DNA from: Anaerotruncus rubiinfantis
GTDB lineage: Bacteria; Bacillota; Clostridia; Oscillospirales; Ruminococcaceae
Assembly: GCF_900078395.1 (NCBI RefSeq)
Contig: NZ_FKLA01000009.1
Coordinates: forward strand, 1,564,614 to 1,628,613
DNA length: 64,000 nt
Reading direction: 5' to 3'
Positions 49,274 to 58,097 of the stretch are shown in pieces. Below the pieces are notes generated by a model that was given only the letters and a program-made list of their open reading frames with translations, was not told the origin of the DNA and searched no databases. The position numbers and the translations under genes were made by a program. How positions within the stretch are numbered: the stretch's first letter is position 1; every line of letters starts with the position of its first letter.

Positions 49274-50068
49274 ATGAACCGGCAGCTTCAAACGCTGACC
49301 GAAACCCTCACACAGCTTGCCGCCGGCGGCGGGCTGTGTGTTGCGTTTTCGGGCGGAGTTGACAGTTCGCTTCTCGTGAAGCTCGCGTGCGGCGCGGGTA
49401 TCCCGGTGCACGCAGTTACCTTCGACAGTACCCTGCAGCCCGCTGCCGACGCCCCGCAGGCCGCAAAACAGGCGGCTTCCTACGGCGCGAAGCATGTTCT
49501 GCTGCGGTGCGACCCGCTTTCGGACGAAGTGGTCCGGATGAACCGAAAGGAGCGCTGTTATCGCTGCAAATACGCGCTTTTCGTACGGCTGCGTGAATAT
49601 GCGGCCGAACAGGGCTTTGCAGCGGTGATCGACGGCACAAACGCGGACGACCTGTCGGAATACCGGCCGGGCCTGCGGGCCCTGCGGGAGCTTTCAATTG
49701 TGAGCCCGCTCGCTGAGCTTGGCATCACCAAGGCGATGGTGCGGGAATTTGCAGCGGAGATCGGGCTCGATGTTGCCAAAAAACCGTCATCGCCCTGCCT
49801 GGCGACCCGGTTCCCTTACGATACGCTTCTCACAGAGCAGGAGCTTTCCCGCGCTGGAAAAGCGGAGGCGCTTCTGCGTGGATTCGGGTTTCTGACTGTC
49901 CGCGCGCGGGTACATGGGGAGCTTCTGCGGATCGAAGTGCCGCTTGAACAGCTTGCGCAAGCCGTTCAATGCGCCGGGGAGCTTGTCCCCGCGATGCGCG
50001 CGCTTGGCTTTTCCCAGGTCACGCTTGACCTCGCAGGCTTTCGCAGCGGAAGCTTCGATGGGAAGTAG
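49274..50068 (+). CDS. larE: LarE, ATP-dependent sacrificial sulfur transferase
   Basis: LarE donates sulfur to the nicotinate-derived precursor of the nickel-pincer nucleotide cofactor. The 264-residue protein has the PP-loop SGGVDSS (26-32) and the Cys175 in KPSSPCLATRFPY that aligns with the sacrificial Cys176 of Lactiplantibacillus LarE, so this is the single-use cysteine type rather than the iron-sulphur type. The ATG begins one base after the asnS stop; a longer frame inside asnS is rejected. Confidence 0.95.
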   Translation: MNRQLQTLTETLTQLAAGGGLCVAFSGGVDSSLLVKLACGAGIPVHAVTFDSTLQPAADAPQAAKQAASYGAKHVLLRCDPLSDEVVRMNRKERCYRCKYALFVRLREYAAEQGFAAVIDGTNADDLSEYRPGLRALRELSIVSPLAELGITKAMVREFAAEIGLDVAKKPSSPCLATRFPYDTLLTEQELSRAGKAEALLRGFGFLTVRARVHGELLRIEVPLEQLAQAVQCAGELVPAMRALGFSQVTLDLAGFRSGSFDGK

Positions 50069-50079
50069 GGAGGATACAT

Positions 50080-50829
50080 ATGGAGATCAAAACGCTGTTG
50101 GAACAGGTGCGCGCGGGTGAAATCACGGTCGCGCAGGCGCAGAAATATATTGAAAAACTCCCTTATGAGGAGCTCGATTTTGCAAAACTCGACCATCATC
50201 GGCTGATGCGCAGCGGTTTTGGGGAAACGGTGTTCTGCCAGGGCAAAACGCCCGGGCAGTGCGCTGAGATCTTCGCGCGCTTTGCCGGGATGGGGGAGAA
50301 CGCGCTCGGCACCCGGGCCGATCCGGCGCACTATGAAGCGGTGAAAGTTGTTCTGCCGGACGCGGTCTACCACGAACGGGCGCGCACCATTGCCCACACC
50401 TGCAATCCGGTGGAGCCGATCGGATGCGTCGCCATCTGCACCGCGGGCACCTCGGACATCCCGGTGGCGGAGGAGGCCGCGCTCACTGCGGAGTTTTTCG
50501 GGGCGAAGGTCGAGCGGGTCTTTGACGTGGGTGTGGCGGGAATCCACCGGCTGTTCGCAGAGATGGACCGCATCCACACGGCAAACTGCGTCGTTGCCTG
50601 TGCCGGGATGGAAGGGGCGCTCGCGAGCGTCATCGGCGGGCTTGTGAGCGTACCGGTGGTGGCGCTGCCAACCAGCATTGGCTATGGCGCGAGCTTTCAC
50701 GGGCTTTCCGCGCTGCTCACCATGCTCAATTCCTGTGCGGAAGGGGTCGCAACAGTCAACATTGACAACGGCTTCGGCGCGGGCTACCTTGCGGCGCAAA
50801 TCAACAGGCTCGCTTGCCGGGGAAAATAA
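50080..50829 (+). CDS. larB: LarB, pyridinium-3,5-biscarboxylic acid mononucleotide synthase
   Basis: LarB carboxylates and hydrolyses nicotinic acid adenine dinucleotide in the first step of nickel-pincer cofactor synthesis. The 249-residue protein has a PurE-like C-terminal domain (VAICTAGTSDIPVAEEAALTAEFFG, FDVGVAGIHRLFA, VVACAGMEGALASVIGGLV, ALPTSIGYGASFHGLSALLTMLNSCAEGVATVNIDNGFGAG). It follows larE by 11 bases. Confidence 0.95.
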   Translation: MEIKTLLEQVRAGEITVAQAQKYIEKLPYEELDFAKLDHHRLMRSGFGETVFCQGKTPGQCAEIFARFAGMGENALGTRADPAHYEAVKVVLPDAVYHERARTIAHTCNPVEPIGCVAICTAGTSDIPVAEEAALTAEFFGAKVERVFDVGVAGIHRLFAEMDRIHTANCVVACAGMEGALASVIGGLVSVPVVALPTSIGYGASFHGLSALLTMLNSCAEGVATVNIDNGFGAGYLAAQINRLACRGK

Positions 50830-50852
50830 TTGCTGGAGACGGAGGGGGAACA

Positions 50853-51008
50853 ATGACAAGATAGCTTCGACGCGGCAAATCGATCTATCTGTTTTTGGTG
50901 TTCTCCATGACTTTTATGCTGGCGCGGATATCTTTGGGCGCGGTGCGCGACCTGTCGCGGACTCTGCTCACGGTGCCTGTGCCGCGATGGGAGGAATCGA
51001 CCACATGA
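50853..51008 (+). pseudogene. Amber-interrupted small membrane ORF between larB and larC
   Basis: An ATG with GGAGGGGG in front opens a frame of 51 codons broken only by TAG at codon 4 (50862-50864). The rest reads on without a stop as LRRGKSIYLFLVFSMTFMLA and a further 28 residues, with one hydrophobic helix, and ends in a TGA that overlaps the larC ATG by 4 bases. That placement is what a real coupled gene would have. It may be a recent nonsense mutation (AAG to TAG would give Lys), or chance. A pyrrolysine or suppressor reading is possible but unsupported. Confidence 0.4.
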
Positions 51009-52270
51009 AAACACTTTATCTGGAATGTTATTCGGGTATCAGCGGCGATATGACGGTGGCCGCGCTGCTCGACCTGGGCGCGGATGAACAGAAACTGCGT
51101 GCCGCGCTCGCAAGCCTTGGCGTGGGCGGTTACCACCTGCACACCGGCCGGGTGACAAAACGCGGAATCTCCGCGTTTGATTTTGACGTGCATCTGGAGG
51201 CGCAGGAACATCCGCATGAGCATCATCATATGGACGGACATGACCATACCCACGCGCATGAACATCCCCACGATCACAGCCATGATCACACGCATGATCA
51301 CAGTTGCGGGCATGCGCACGAGCATCGTAATTTTGCGGATATCGTTGCGATTATCAACCGCGGAGCGCTGACCCCGCGCGCCAAAGAGCTGGCAAAGCAG
51401 ATCTTTGCGCTGGTTGCAAAGGCGGAGTCGAAGGTGCACGGCCTGCCGGTGGAAGAGGTGCATTTCCATGAGGTCGGCGCGGTGGATTCGATCGTAGATA
51501 TTGTTGCGGCCGCTTTCTGTCTCGACAACCTGGGGATTGAAAAGGTCTACTGTTCGCCGCTTTACGAAGGGACTGGAACGGTGAAGTGCCAGCATGGGAT
51601 CATGCCGGTTCCCGCGCCCGCGACAGCGGAAATCATCGCGTCGAGCAGCCTTTCAATGACCATCACCGACAATTTCGGGGAGATGGTGACCCCGACCGGC
51701 GCGGCGATTGCGGCGGCGGTATCCGCCGGCGCGCCGCCCAAAAGTTTTTCGATTCTGAAGACTGGCTACGGTGCGGGCAAGAAGGAATTCGAGCGTGCGA
51801 ACGTGCTGCGCGCGCACCTTATTGAGGAGCGGAGGGAAGGATCGTCCGACGGGGTGGTGAAACTCGAGTGCAACATCGACAACATGACCGGTGAACAGCT
51901 CGGATATGCGATGGAGCAGCTATTTGACGCCGAGGCGCTCGACGCATGGTTTACGCCCATCCAGATGAAAAAAAACCGCCCGGCGGTGCTGCTTTCGGTG
52001 CTTTGCAGGCCGGACAGGCTCGAAAAACTGACCGCCTGCATCCTGGCCCACACCGGAACGATCGGCGTGCGGTACACGCCGATGCGGCGGATAGAGATGC
52101 AGCGGGAAGCGGATGAGGTGCAGACCGCTTACGGCGCGGTGAAGGTGAAGCGCAGCCGCTGGGGAGCGGTCGAAAAAACGGCGGTGGAGTATGAAAGCGC
52201 ACGGGAAAAGGCGCGGGAATGGGATGTGCCCATTTCGGAAATCTACCGCGCGGCCCGGTCCGAAAAGTGA
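51005..52270 (+). CDS. larC: LarC, nickel-pincer cofactor nickel chelatase
   Basis: LarC inserts nickel into pyridinium-3,5-bisthiocarboxylic acid mononucleotide. The 421-residue protein starts MKTLYLECYSGISGDM, contains a very His-rich segment (residues about 65-102, with repeated HDH and HEH) likely to bind nickel, then the VHFHEVGAVDSIVDIVAAA motif and the C-terminal VKLECNIDNMTGEQLGYAMEQL part. Both parts lie in one frame, whereas Lactiplantibacillus needs a programmed frameshift to fuse LarC1 and LarC2. GGAGG precedes the ATG. No larA is present in the window. Confidence 0.95.
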   Translation: MKTLYLECYSGISGDMTVAALLDLGADEQKLRAALASLGVGGYHLHTGRVTKRGISAFDFDVHLEAQEHPHEHHHMDGHDHTHAHEHPHDHSHDHTHDHSCGHAHEHRNFADIVAIINRGALTPRAKELAKQIFALVAKAESKVHGLPVEEVHFHEVGAVDSIVDIVAAAFCLDNLGIEKVYCSPLYEGTGTVKCQHGIMPVPAPATAEIIASSSLSMTITDNFGEMVTPTGAAIAAAVSAGAPPKSFSILKTGYGAGKKEFERANVLRAHLIEERREGSSDGVVKLECNIDNMTGEQLGYAMEQLFDAEALDAWFTPIQMKKNRPAVLLSVLCRPDRLEKLTACILAHTGTIGVRYTPMRRIEMQREADEVQTAYGAVKVKRSRWGAVEKTAVEYESAREKAREWDVPISEIYRAARSEK

Positions 52271-52294
52271 CAATTAGGAATCAGTGGAAATGGA

Positions 52295-52340
52295 AAGGTG
52301 CAGGAATGCGGCTGAGCATTCCTGCACCTTGTGCATTTTT
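52295..52340 (+). terminator. Intrinsic terminator after larC
   Basis: GGTGCAGGAATGC (52297-52309) pairs with GCATTCCTGCACC (52316-52328), followed by TTGTGCATTTTT. Confidence 0.85.
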
Positions 52341-52412
52341 AGCGGTCTATCTCATTTTGACACATACTTTTTCGTGCTGTTTTCTGAATTTTGCAGGATT
52401 AAAAAATTCAAC

Positions 52413-52441
52413 TTGCAAACCATGGAGTGTTGTCATATACT
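52413..52441 (+). promoter_or_regulatory. Sigma-A promoter of the aminotransferase gene
   Basis: TTGCAA (52413-52418) and TATACT (52436-52441), 17-base spacing, about 90 bases before the ATG. Confidence 0.82.
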
Positions 52442-52535
52442 ATTATGAGGATTAAGGCAGAATTTGGCGGCTGCCTATGCAGAGATGAAGGATTTTTGGG
52501 AAAACATATTCTTGAAGATAGTGGAGGTCAACATT

Positions 52536-53831
52536 ATGGCAACTTACAGTGCGCTTTCCCGCCCGGAGCTTGAAGCGCTGCACCGCGAGCTGGTAAAGCG
52601 GTATGACGCTTTCAGGGACAGAGGGCTGAAATTGGATATGTCCCGCGGCAAGCCTGCCGCTGACCAGTTCGATCTGGTGAAGGGGATTCTGGACGTGGTG
52701 AATTCCGAATCGTCTCCTTATGCGTCTGACGGCGTGGACTGCCGCAACTACGGCGATCTGGATGGTATTCCAGAGTGCAAAGCGCTCTTCTGCGAGATGC
52801 TCGGCGTGAGTTTCGATGAGGTTTTTATCTGCGGAAACTCGTCGCTTTCGATCATGTACGACGCAATCGGAAAAATGATTCTGCATGGTGTGCGTGAAGG
52901 CGCGACTGCCTGGTGCAGGCTGCCAAAGGTGAAGTTCCTCTGTCCTGCGCCGGGATACGACCGTCATTTCGCAATCACCGAATGTTACGGCATCGAGATG
53001 ATCCCGGTTGAAATGACCCCGGACGGCCCGGATATGGATACCGTGGAAAAGCTGGCCGCCAGTGATGAAAGCGTCAAGGGCATCTGGTGCGTCCCGAAAT
53101 ATTCAAACCCGCAGGGTATCACCTATTCGGATGAAACGGTCCGCCGCCTGGCGCGGATGAAAACCGCGGCCAGCGATTTCATCATCATGTGGGACAATGC
53201 CTACGCGGTGCATGACCTCTATCCCGACCGTCGTGACCAGGTGCTGAACATCCTGGACGAATGCAAAAAAGCCGGCGACCCCGACCGGGTTATGATGTTT
53301 GCCTCCACTTCAAAAATTACCTATGCGGGCTCCGGCGTCGGCGCGTTTGCCTGCTCGCCGAACAATATGAAGCGCATGAAAAAGTTGATTTCAATCCAGA
53401 CGATCGGCTTTGATAAGATCAATATGCTGCGCCATGCGCGTTATTTTAAGAATATGGACGGTATCATGGCCCATATGGACAGACAGGCAGAGCTGCTGCG
53501 CCCGAAGTTCAAAGCGGTGCTTGACGCGTTCGACCGGGAGCTTGCGGGCAAGGGAATTGCCGAATGGCTGAATCCGAACGGCGGTTACTTCATCTCGCTC
53601 GATGTGATGGATGGCTGCGCCAAACGGGTGGTGCAGCTTTGCCGGGACGCTGGCGTCACCCTCACCCCGGCGGGCGCGAGCTTCCCTTACGGGAAGGACC
53701 CGCGCGACCGCAATATCCGCGTCGCGCCGACCTATCCGACGGTGGAGGAGCTGACCCTTGCCGTCGATCTGCTCTGCATCTGCGTGCAGCTTGCCGCGGT
53801 GGAAAAATTGCTGCGGGAGCAGACCTTCTGA
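52536..53831 (+). CDS. Aspartate-type aminotransferase, class I fold (subgroup Ib)
   Basis: The 431-residue PLP enzyme resembles the AspT-type aspartate aminotransferases first described from Corynebacterium. Landmarks are the N-terminal LDMSRGKPAADQFDL, CGNSSLSIMYDAIG, CPAPGYDRHF, VPKYSNPQGITYS, IIMWDNAYAVHDLY, and the PLP lysine in STSKITYAGSGVG. GGAGG precedes the ATG at 52536; an upstream extension is rejected. It likely interconverts aspartate and oxaloacetate. Confidence 0.9.
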   Translation: MATYSALSRPELEALHRELVKRYDAFRDRGLKLDMSRGKPAADQFDLVKGILDVVNSESSPYASDGVDCRNYGDLDGIPECKALFCEMLGVSFDEVFICGNSSLSIMYDAIGKMILHGVREGATAWCRLPKVKFLCPAPGYDRHFAITECYGIEMIPVEMTPDGPDMDTVEKLAASDESVKGIWCVPKYSNPQGITYSDETVRRLARMKTAASDFIIMWDNAYAVHDLYPDRRDQVLNILDECKKAGDPDRVMMFASTSKITYAGSGVGAFACSPNNMKRMKKLISIQTIGFDKINMLRHARYFKNMDGIMAHMDRQAELLRPKFKAVLDAFDRELAGKGIAEWLNPNGGYFISLDVMDGCAKRVVQLCRDAGVTLTPAGASFPYGKDPRDRNIRVAPTYPTVEELTLAVDLLCICVQLAAVEKLLREQTF

Positions 53832-53867
53832 TGTTGTTTTCCTTTGGCCATCGGCCCGGACTTTTGT

Positions 53868-53899
53868 ACGGCGGACGATCTTTTCATCGTCCGCCGTTT
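53868..53899 (+). terminator. Terminator after the aminotransferase, overlapping the purB promoter
   Basis: ACGGCGGACGAT (53868-53879) and ATCGTCCGCCGT (53886-53897) form a 12-bp stem with a short T-run. Its loop and right arm include the -35 region of the next promoter. Confidence 0.75.
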
Positions 53900-53909
53900 G
53901 TGGTATACT
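53881..53909 (+). promoter_or_regulatory. Promoter of purB
   Basis: TTTTCA (53881-53886) and TATACT (53904-53909), 17-base spacing, 38 bases before the ATG. The -10 box is good and the -35 box weak. Confidence 0.65.
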
Positions 53910-53947
53910 TTTTGCATTGAGGCTTAATTTGGAAAGGATGTTAAAAT

Positions 53948-55387
53948 ATGAGCGACAGAACCGACCGTTACGAAAGCCCGTTTTGTACGCGGTATGCAAG
54001 CGATGAGATGCAATATGTATTCTCAGCGGACAACAAATTCAAGACCTGGCGCAAACTTTGGATTGCGCTTGCAAAGGCCGAACAGAAGCAGGGCCTTGCC
54101 ATCACCGACGAACAGATCGCGGAGCTGGAAACCCATGCGGAGGACATCAATTACGAGGTTGCCGTCGAGCGGGAGAAACTGGTCCGCCATGACGTGATGA
54201 GCCATGTCTATGCCTACGGCATGCAGTGCCCGAAGGCGAAGGGGATCATCCATTTGGGGGCGACGAGCTGCTATGTGGGGGATAACACCGATATCATCGT
54301 CATGCGGGAAGGCCTGCGGATCGTCCGCCGCAAACTGATCAACGTCATCTCGCTACTTTCTGATTTCGCCATGAAATATAAGGACCTGCCGGCGCTCGCC
54401 TACACCCACCTGCAGCCGGCGCAGCTCACCACCGTCGGCAAACGCGCGACGCTGTGGGTAAATGAACTGATGATGGATTTGGCGGAGGTGGAGCATCGCA
54501 TCGCGGATCTGAAGCTGCTGGGCAGCAAGGGCACCACCGGAACCCAGGCGAGCTTCATGGAGCTTTTTGACGGGGACGGTGAAAAGGTCAAGGCCTGCGA
54601 GATGGACATCGCCCGGATGATGGGTTTTGACGCGGTCGTGCCGGTTTCGGGCCAGACCTATTCGCGCAAGGTGGATTCCTACGTCTGTTTCGCGCTCGCA
54701 GGCATTGCGCAGAGCGCAAGCAAGTTCTCGAACGACCTGCGCCTTCTGGCAAACTTCAAGGAGATGGAGGAGCCATTTGAGAAAAACCAGATCGGTTCGT
54801 CCGCGATGCCGTATAAACGCAATCCGATGCGTTCTGAACGGATCACGTCGTTGGCGCGGTATGTGATGGCGGACTCTTTGAACCCGCAGTTCACCGCGGC
54901 GACCCAATGGTTCGAGCGCACGCTCGACGACAGCGCGAACAAACGCATCGCGGTCGCGGAGGCCTTCCTCGCGGTTGACGCGATCCTGGGGATTATGCTG
55001 AACGTCTGCGACGGGCTGGTGGTCTATCCGAAGGTGATCGAGCAGCGCCTGCGCCGGGAACTGCCGTTTATGGCGACTGAGAACATCATGATGCAGGCGG
55101 TCAAGAAGGGCGGCGACCGTCAGGAGCTGCATGAGCGTCTGCGGGAGCACTCGCTGGCCGCCGCGAAGGTGGTCAAGGAGGAGGGCGGTGAGAACGACCT
55201 CATCGAGCGCATCTGCGCCGACAGCGTCTTTAACCTTTCGCGCAGTGAGATTGAAGGGGTGCTTGACCCGAAGGAATTCACAGGCCGCAGCGCCGAGCAG
55301 GTGGAGGAGTACATCCGGGATGTTGTCGGGCCGGTGCTCGAGCAGAACAGGGAGATTCTCGGCGAACGCGCGCAGCTTTCGGTTTAA
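53948..55387 (+). CDS. purB: Adenylosuccinate lyase
   Basis: PurB acts twice in purine synthesis, releasing fumarate from SAICAR and from adenylosuccinate. The 479-residue protein has TSCYVGDNTDI, the THLQPAQ segment with active-site His, GSKGTTGTQASFMELFDGD, and the superfamily signature GSSAMPYKRNPMRSE. GGAAAGGATG lies before the ATG. Its neighbour, the aspartate aminotransferase, can supply aspartate for the same pathway (inference). Confidence 0.97.
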   Translation: MSDRTDRYESPFCTRYASDEMQYVFSADNKFKTWRKLWIALAKAEQKQGLAITDEQIAELETHAEDINYEVAVEREKLVRHDVMSHVYAYGMQCPKAKGIIHLGATSCYVGDNTDIIVMREGLRIVRRKLINVISLLSDFAMKYKDLPALAYTHLQPAQLTTVGKRATLWVNELMMDLAEVEHRIADLKLLGSKGTTGTQASFMELFDGDGEKVKACEMDIARMMGFDAVVPVSGQTYSRKVDSYVCFALAGIAQSASKFSNDLRLLANFKEMEEPFEKNQIGSSAMPYKRNPMRSERITSLARYVMADSLNPQFTAATQWFERTLDDSANKRIAVAEAFLAVDAILGIMLNVCDGLVVYPKVIEQRLRRELPFMATENIMMQAVKKGGDRQELHERLREHSLAAAKVVKEEGGENDLIERICADSVFNLSRSEIEGVLDPKEFTGRSAEQVEEYIRDVVGPVLEQNREILGERAQLSV

Positions 55388-55574
55388 AAATTTACAGACT
55401 GGGAAGCATAGCCGCTGAACGCTGCGGTTTTGAACCTATGCCACAGGCGGAACCGTGCCTTTGGACGGTGCGGTTTCAATGCGCAGTTTTCCCACAGACG
55501 CGAAGCGCGCTGCGGGAAAAAGGACGGCCTGCCGCCGCTTTGCAGCGGCGGGCCGTGTGAATCTGAAAAATCAA
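55388..55574. other. Hairpin-rich intergenic region between purB and the secD promoter
   Basis: No credible gene is seen. The region holds stacked inverted repeats, the strongest being CCGCCGCT-ttgc-AGCGGCGG at 55532-55551, extended by the ACGGCC/GGCCGT arms, plus GGAACCGTGCC/GGACGGTGCGGTT-type repeats around 55451-55479. In composition it resembles the repeat element at 46.4-47.0 kb. It may terminate purB transcription, although no clear T-run follows. Confidence 0.55.
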
Positions 55575-55603
55575 TTGACTTTTGGATATAATTCCAATAT
55601 AAT
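55575..55603 (+). promoter_or_regulatory. Sigma-A promoter of secDF
   Basis: TTGACT (55575-55580) and a perfect TATAAT (55598-55603), 17-base spacing. Confidence 0.9.
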
Positions 55604-55655
55604 TGTAAAAGTGCCGCATTGTGACATACAGTGCGAATTCGCATGGAATGAGGAA

Positions 55656-55715
55656 CCATATCAACCGCAGAACGGGATGCTGAACTGCGGTTGTTGTCTG
55701 TGTTTGCAGATATGG
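55656..55715 (+). promoter_or_regulatory. Structured secD 5' leader
   Basis: A nested hairpin is formed by CCATATC (55656-55662) with GATATGG (55709-55715) and AACCGCAG (55663-55670) with CTGCGGTT (55685-55692). It ends just before the AAGGAGG ribosome site and could modulate translation, for example with secretion stress; this role is inference. Confidence 0.5.
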
Positions 55716-55734
55716 TTGCAAGGAGGACAAGCAG

Positions 55735-57090
55735 ATGAAAAAAGTTGGAAAGCCGACGTTCTTTGTAGTTCTTGCATTGATCGTTGTGCTTGCCGGGCTG
55801 TCATTCTTCGGGATTCATGCGTCCTATGGCGATATACCCAGTACGTATATCAAGGGCGCAGGGGATATCCGTTGGGGCATCGACATCCGCGGAGGCGTCG
55901 ACGTGACGTTCAGCCCGGAAGAAGGCTACGATGCCACAGATGACGAGATGGCCGCGGCGGAATCTATCATCAAGGTGAGGCTCGTGTCGCAGAATATCAC
56001 CGACTCGGAAGTTTACACCGACTACAACCGTGACAGAATTATCGTCCGTTTCCCCTGGAAGGAAGGGGAAACCGACTTTAACCCTGAGAAGGCTGTCAAA
56101 GAGCTCGGCGAGACCGCGCTTCTGACCTTCCGGGAAAACATGGACGGCCCGGTCGTCCTCGAAGGCAAGGATGTGGAATCTGCCACCGCGGGGATGGATC
56201 AGGAAACTGGGCAGTATATCGTTCAGCTGAAACTGAAGCCCGAAGGAGCCCAGGCATTCTCCGAAGCGACTGGGCGCCTGGTTGGGCAGACCATCTCGAT
56301 CTGGATGGATGAAACCAATATCAGCGCCCCGACGGTAAACTCCCAGATCCCGAACGGCGAGGCCCAGATCACCGGGCGCTTTACCGCGGAGGAAGCAAAA
56401 GCTCTGGCGGATAAGATCAATGGCGGCGCGCTGCCCTTCAAGCTCGTGACCGAGAACTATTCCTCGATTTCCCCGACGCTCGGCATGGGCGCGCGTGACG
56501 CGATGGTCACCGCGGGCATCATCGCATTCATCCTGGTTTCGATCTACATTATCGCGCTTTACCGCCTGCCCGGCGTGATCGCCTGCATCGCGCTGCTCGG
56601 CCAGGTCGCGGGTTCGATTGCGTGCATCTCGGGATTCTTCCCGAACGCGCCGTCCTTCACCCTGACGCTGCCCGGCATCGCCGGTATTATCCTGTCGATC
56701 GGTATGGGCGTTGATGCGAACGTCATCACTTCCGAACGCATCAAGGAGGAACTGCGCATCGGAAAAACAATCGACGGCGCGGTCGACTCCGGCTTCCAGC
56801 GGACCTTCTCCGCGATCTTCGACGGAAACATCACCACGATTATCGTTGCGGGCGTCCTGATGGGGGCGTTCGGCCCTCCGGGATCGATCCTTGCGAAGAT
56901 CCTTGCGCCGATCTTCAGCTGGTTTGGACCTTCCGCTACCGGCGCGGTTTATTCCTTCGGTTTCACGCTGGTTGTGGGCGTTATCTTCAACCTGCTGATG
57001 GGCGTCCTGGCGTCCCGTCTGATGCTCAAATCCATCTCCAAGTTCAAGGCGTTTAAGAAACCGTGGCTGTATGGAGGTGCGAAGGCATGA
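55735..57090 (+). CDS. secD: Protein translocase subunit SecD
   Basis: SecD works with SecF to pull secreted proteins through SecYEG using the proton gradient. The 451-residue protein has an N-terminal helix (FFVVLALIVVLAGLSFFGI), the conserved DIRGGVDVTF (family DLRGGxxv), the P1-like periplasmic domain (about 30-240), and the RND-type membrane domain with GIAGIILSIGMGVDANVITSERIKEEL. The start overlaps nothing and follows AAGGAGG. Confidence 0.97.
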   Translation: MKKVGKPTFFVVLALIVVLAGLSFFGIHASYGDIPSTYIKGAGDIRWGIDIRGGVDVTFSPEEGYDATDDEMAAAESIIKVRLVSQNITDSEVYTDYNRDRIIVRFPWKEGETDFNPEKAVKELGETALLTFRENMDGPVVLEGKDVESATAGMDQETGQYIVQLKLKPEGAQAFSEATGRLVGQTISIWMDETNISAPTVNSQIPNGEAQITGRFTAEEAKALADKINGGALPFKLVTENYSSISPTLGMGARDAMVTAGIIAFILVSIYIIALYRLPGVIACIALLGQVAGSIACISGFFPNAPSFTLTLPGIAGIILSIGMGVDANVITSERIKEELRIGKTIDGAVDSGFQRTFSAIFDGNITTIIVAGVLMGAFGPPGSILAKILAPIFSWFGPSATGAVYSFGFTLVVGVIFNLLMGVLASRLMLKSISKFKAFKKPWLYGGAKA

Positions 57091-58022
57091 AAAAGACCTA
57101 TGATATCGTAGGACGTAAAAAGCTCTGGTTTACCATTCCGCTTGTCGTCCTCGTGATTACTTTGCTGGTATCGGCTGTCTTTGGTGTCGAGCTTGATATC
57201 AATTTCCGCGGCGGTTCGATCGTCACCTATTCGTTTGAAGGCGATGTGGATCAGGGCGCGTTCCAGGAGACAATCCAGGGCGCCCTTGGCCAGCAGATCG
57301 GCCTGCAGCGGCAGGAGGATGTCGTCACCGGAAGGGTGAACTATGTCGCGACCCTGTCCTCCAAGGAGGGCGTCACGCCGGAAAAGCAGATGGAGATCAC
57401 TTCCGCGCTGCAGCAGAAATTCTCCGGCAACAATGTGGAGGTCGTTGAGACCAGTAACGTCGATCCGGCGATCGGCCGCGATTTCTTCGCGAAATCGATG
57501 GTTGCGGTTGCGGCGGCAGCTGTGTTGATGATCTTGTATATCGCTTTCCGTTTCCGGAAGATGGGCGGCTGGTCGGCCGGCGTTTTTGCGACGGTTGCGC
57601 TGATGCATGACGTCATGTATGTGTTTGCGACCTTTGTGCTGCTCAGGTTCCCAATTGGCGACAGCTTCATCGCGGTCGCGCTGACCATCCTTGGTTATTC
57701 GATCAACGCGACGATCGTCATCTATGACCGTATCCGTGAAAACGAGCGTTCGATGGGCAGCAAGGAAACACTGGACGAAGTGGTCAACAAATCGATCAAC
57801 CAGTCGCTGGCGCGTTCGATCAACACGACCGTTTCCACCGTCATTGCGGTCGGTACCGTCTGCGTGATCTGCTACATTTTCCACGTGGAATCGATCCTGA
57901 TCTTCACGCTGCCGATGATGATCGGTATGCTGGCGGGCGCGTATTCCTCGGTCTGTATCGCGGGTCCGCTGTGGGTGACTTGGCAGGATCGCAAGGCTGC
58001 GAAGAAAAAACTTCAGAAATAA
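57087..58022 (+). CDS. secF: Protein translocase subunit SecF
   Basis: The 311-residue partner of SecD shows YDIVGRKKLWFTIPLVVLV at the start, the conserved DINFRGGSIVTYSF, and the membrane motif LTILGYSINATIVIYDRIRENER. It overlaps secD by 4 bases (ATGA). SecD and SecF are separate genes here, unlike the fused SecDF of Bacillus. Confidence 0.97.
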   Translation: MKKTYDIVGRKKLWFTIPLVVLVITLLVSAVFGVELDINFRGGSIVTYSFEGDVDQGAFQETIQGALGQQIGLQRQEDVVTGRVNYVATLSSKEGVTPEKQMEITSALQQKFSGNNVEVVETSNVDPAIGRDFFAKSMVAVAAAAVLMILYIAFRFRKMGGWSAGVFATVALMHDVMYVFATFVLLRFPIGDSFIAVALTILGYSINATIVIYDRIRENERSMGSKETLDEVVNKSINQSLARSINTTVSTVIAVGTVCVICYIFHVESILIFTLPMMIGMLAGAYSSVCIAGPLWVTWQDRKAAKKKLQK

Positions 58023-58026
58023 ACCC

Positions 58027-58063
58027 ATCAAGCCGCCGGCAATTCCGGCGGCTTGATTTTTTT
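58027..58063 (+). terminator. Intrinsic terminator after secF
   Basis: TCAAGCCGCCGG and CCGGCGGCTTGA pair around a 5-base loop, then seven T. Confidence 0.94.
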
Positions 58064-58097
58064 GACCTCATTTTCCGGTGGCGCGATGATGTTTAAT

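Noticed and set aside
50862..50864. Pyrrolysine codon in the small ORF before larC
   Set aside because: One TAG in a short frame is not enough evidence and no pyrrolysine genes are visible; reported as an interrupted ORF instead.
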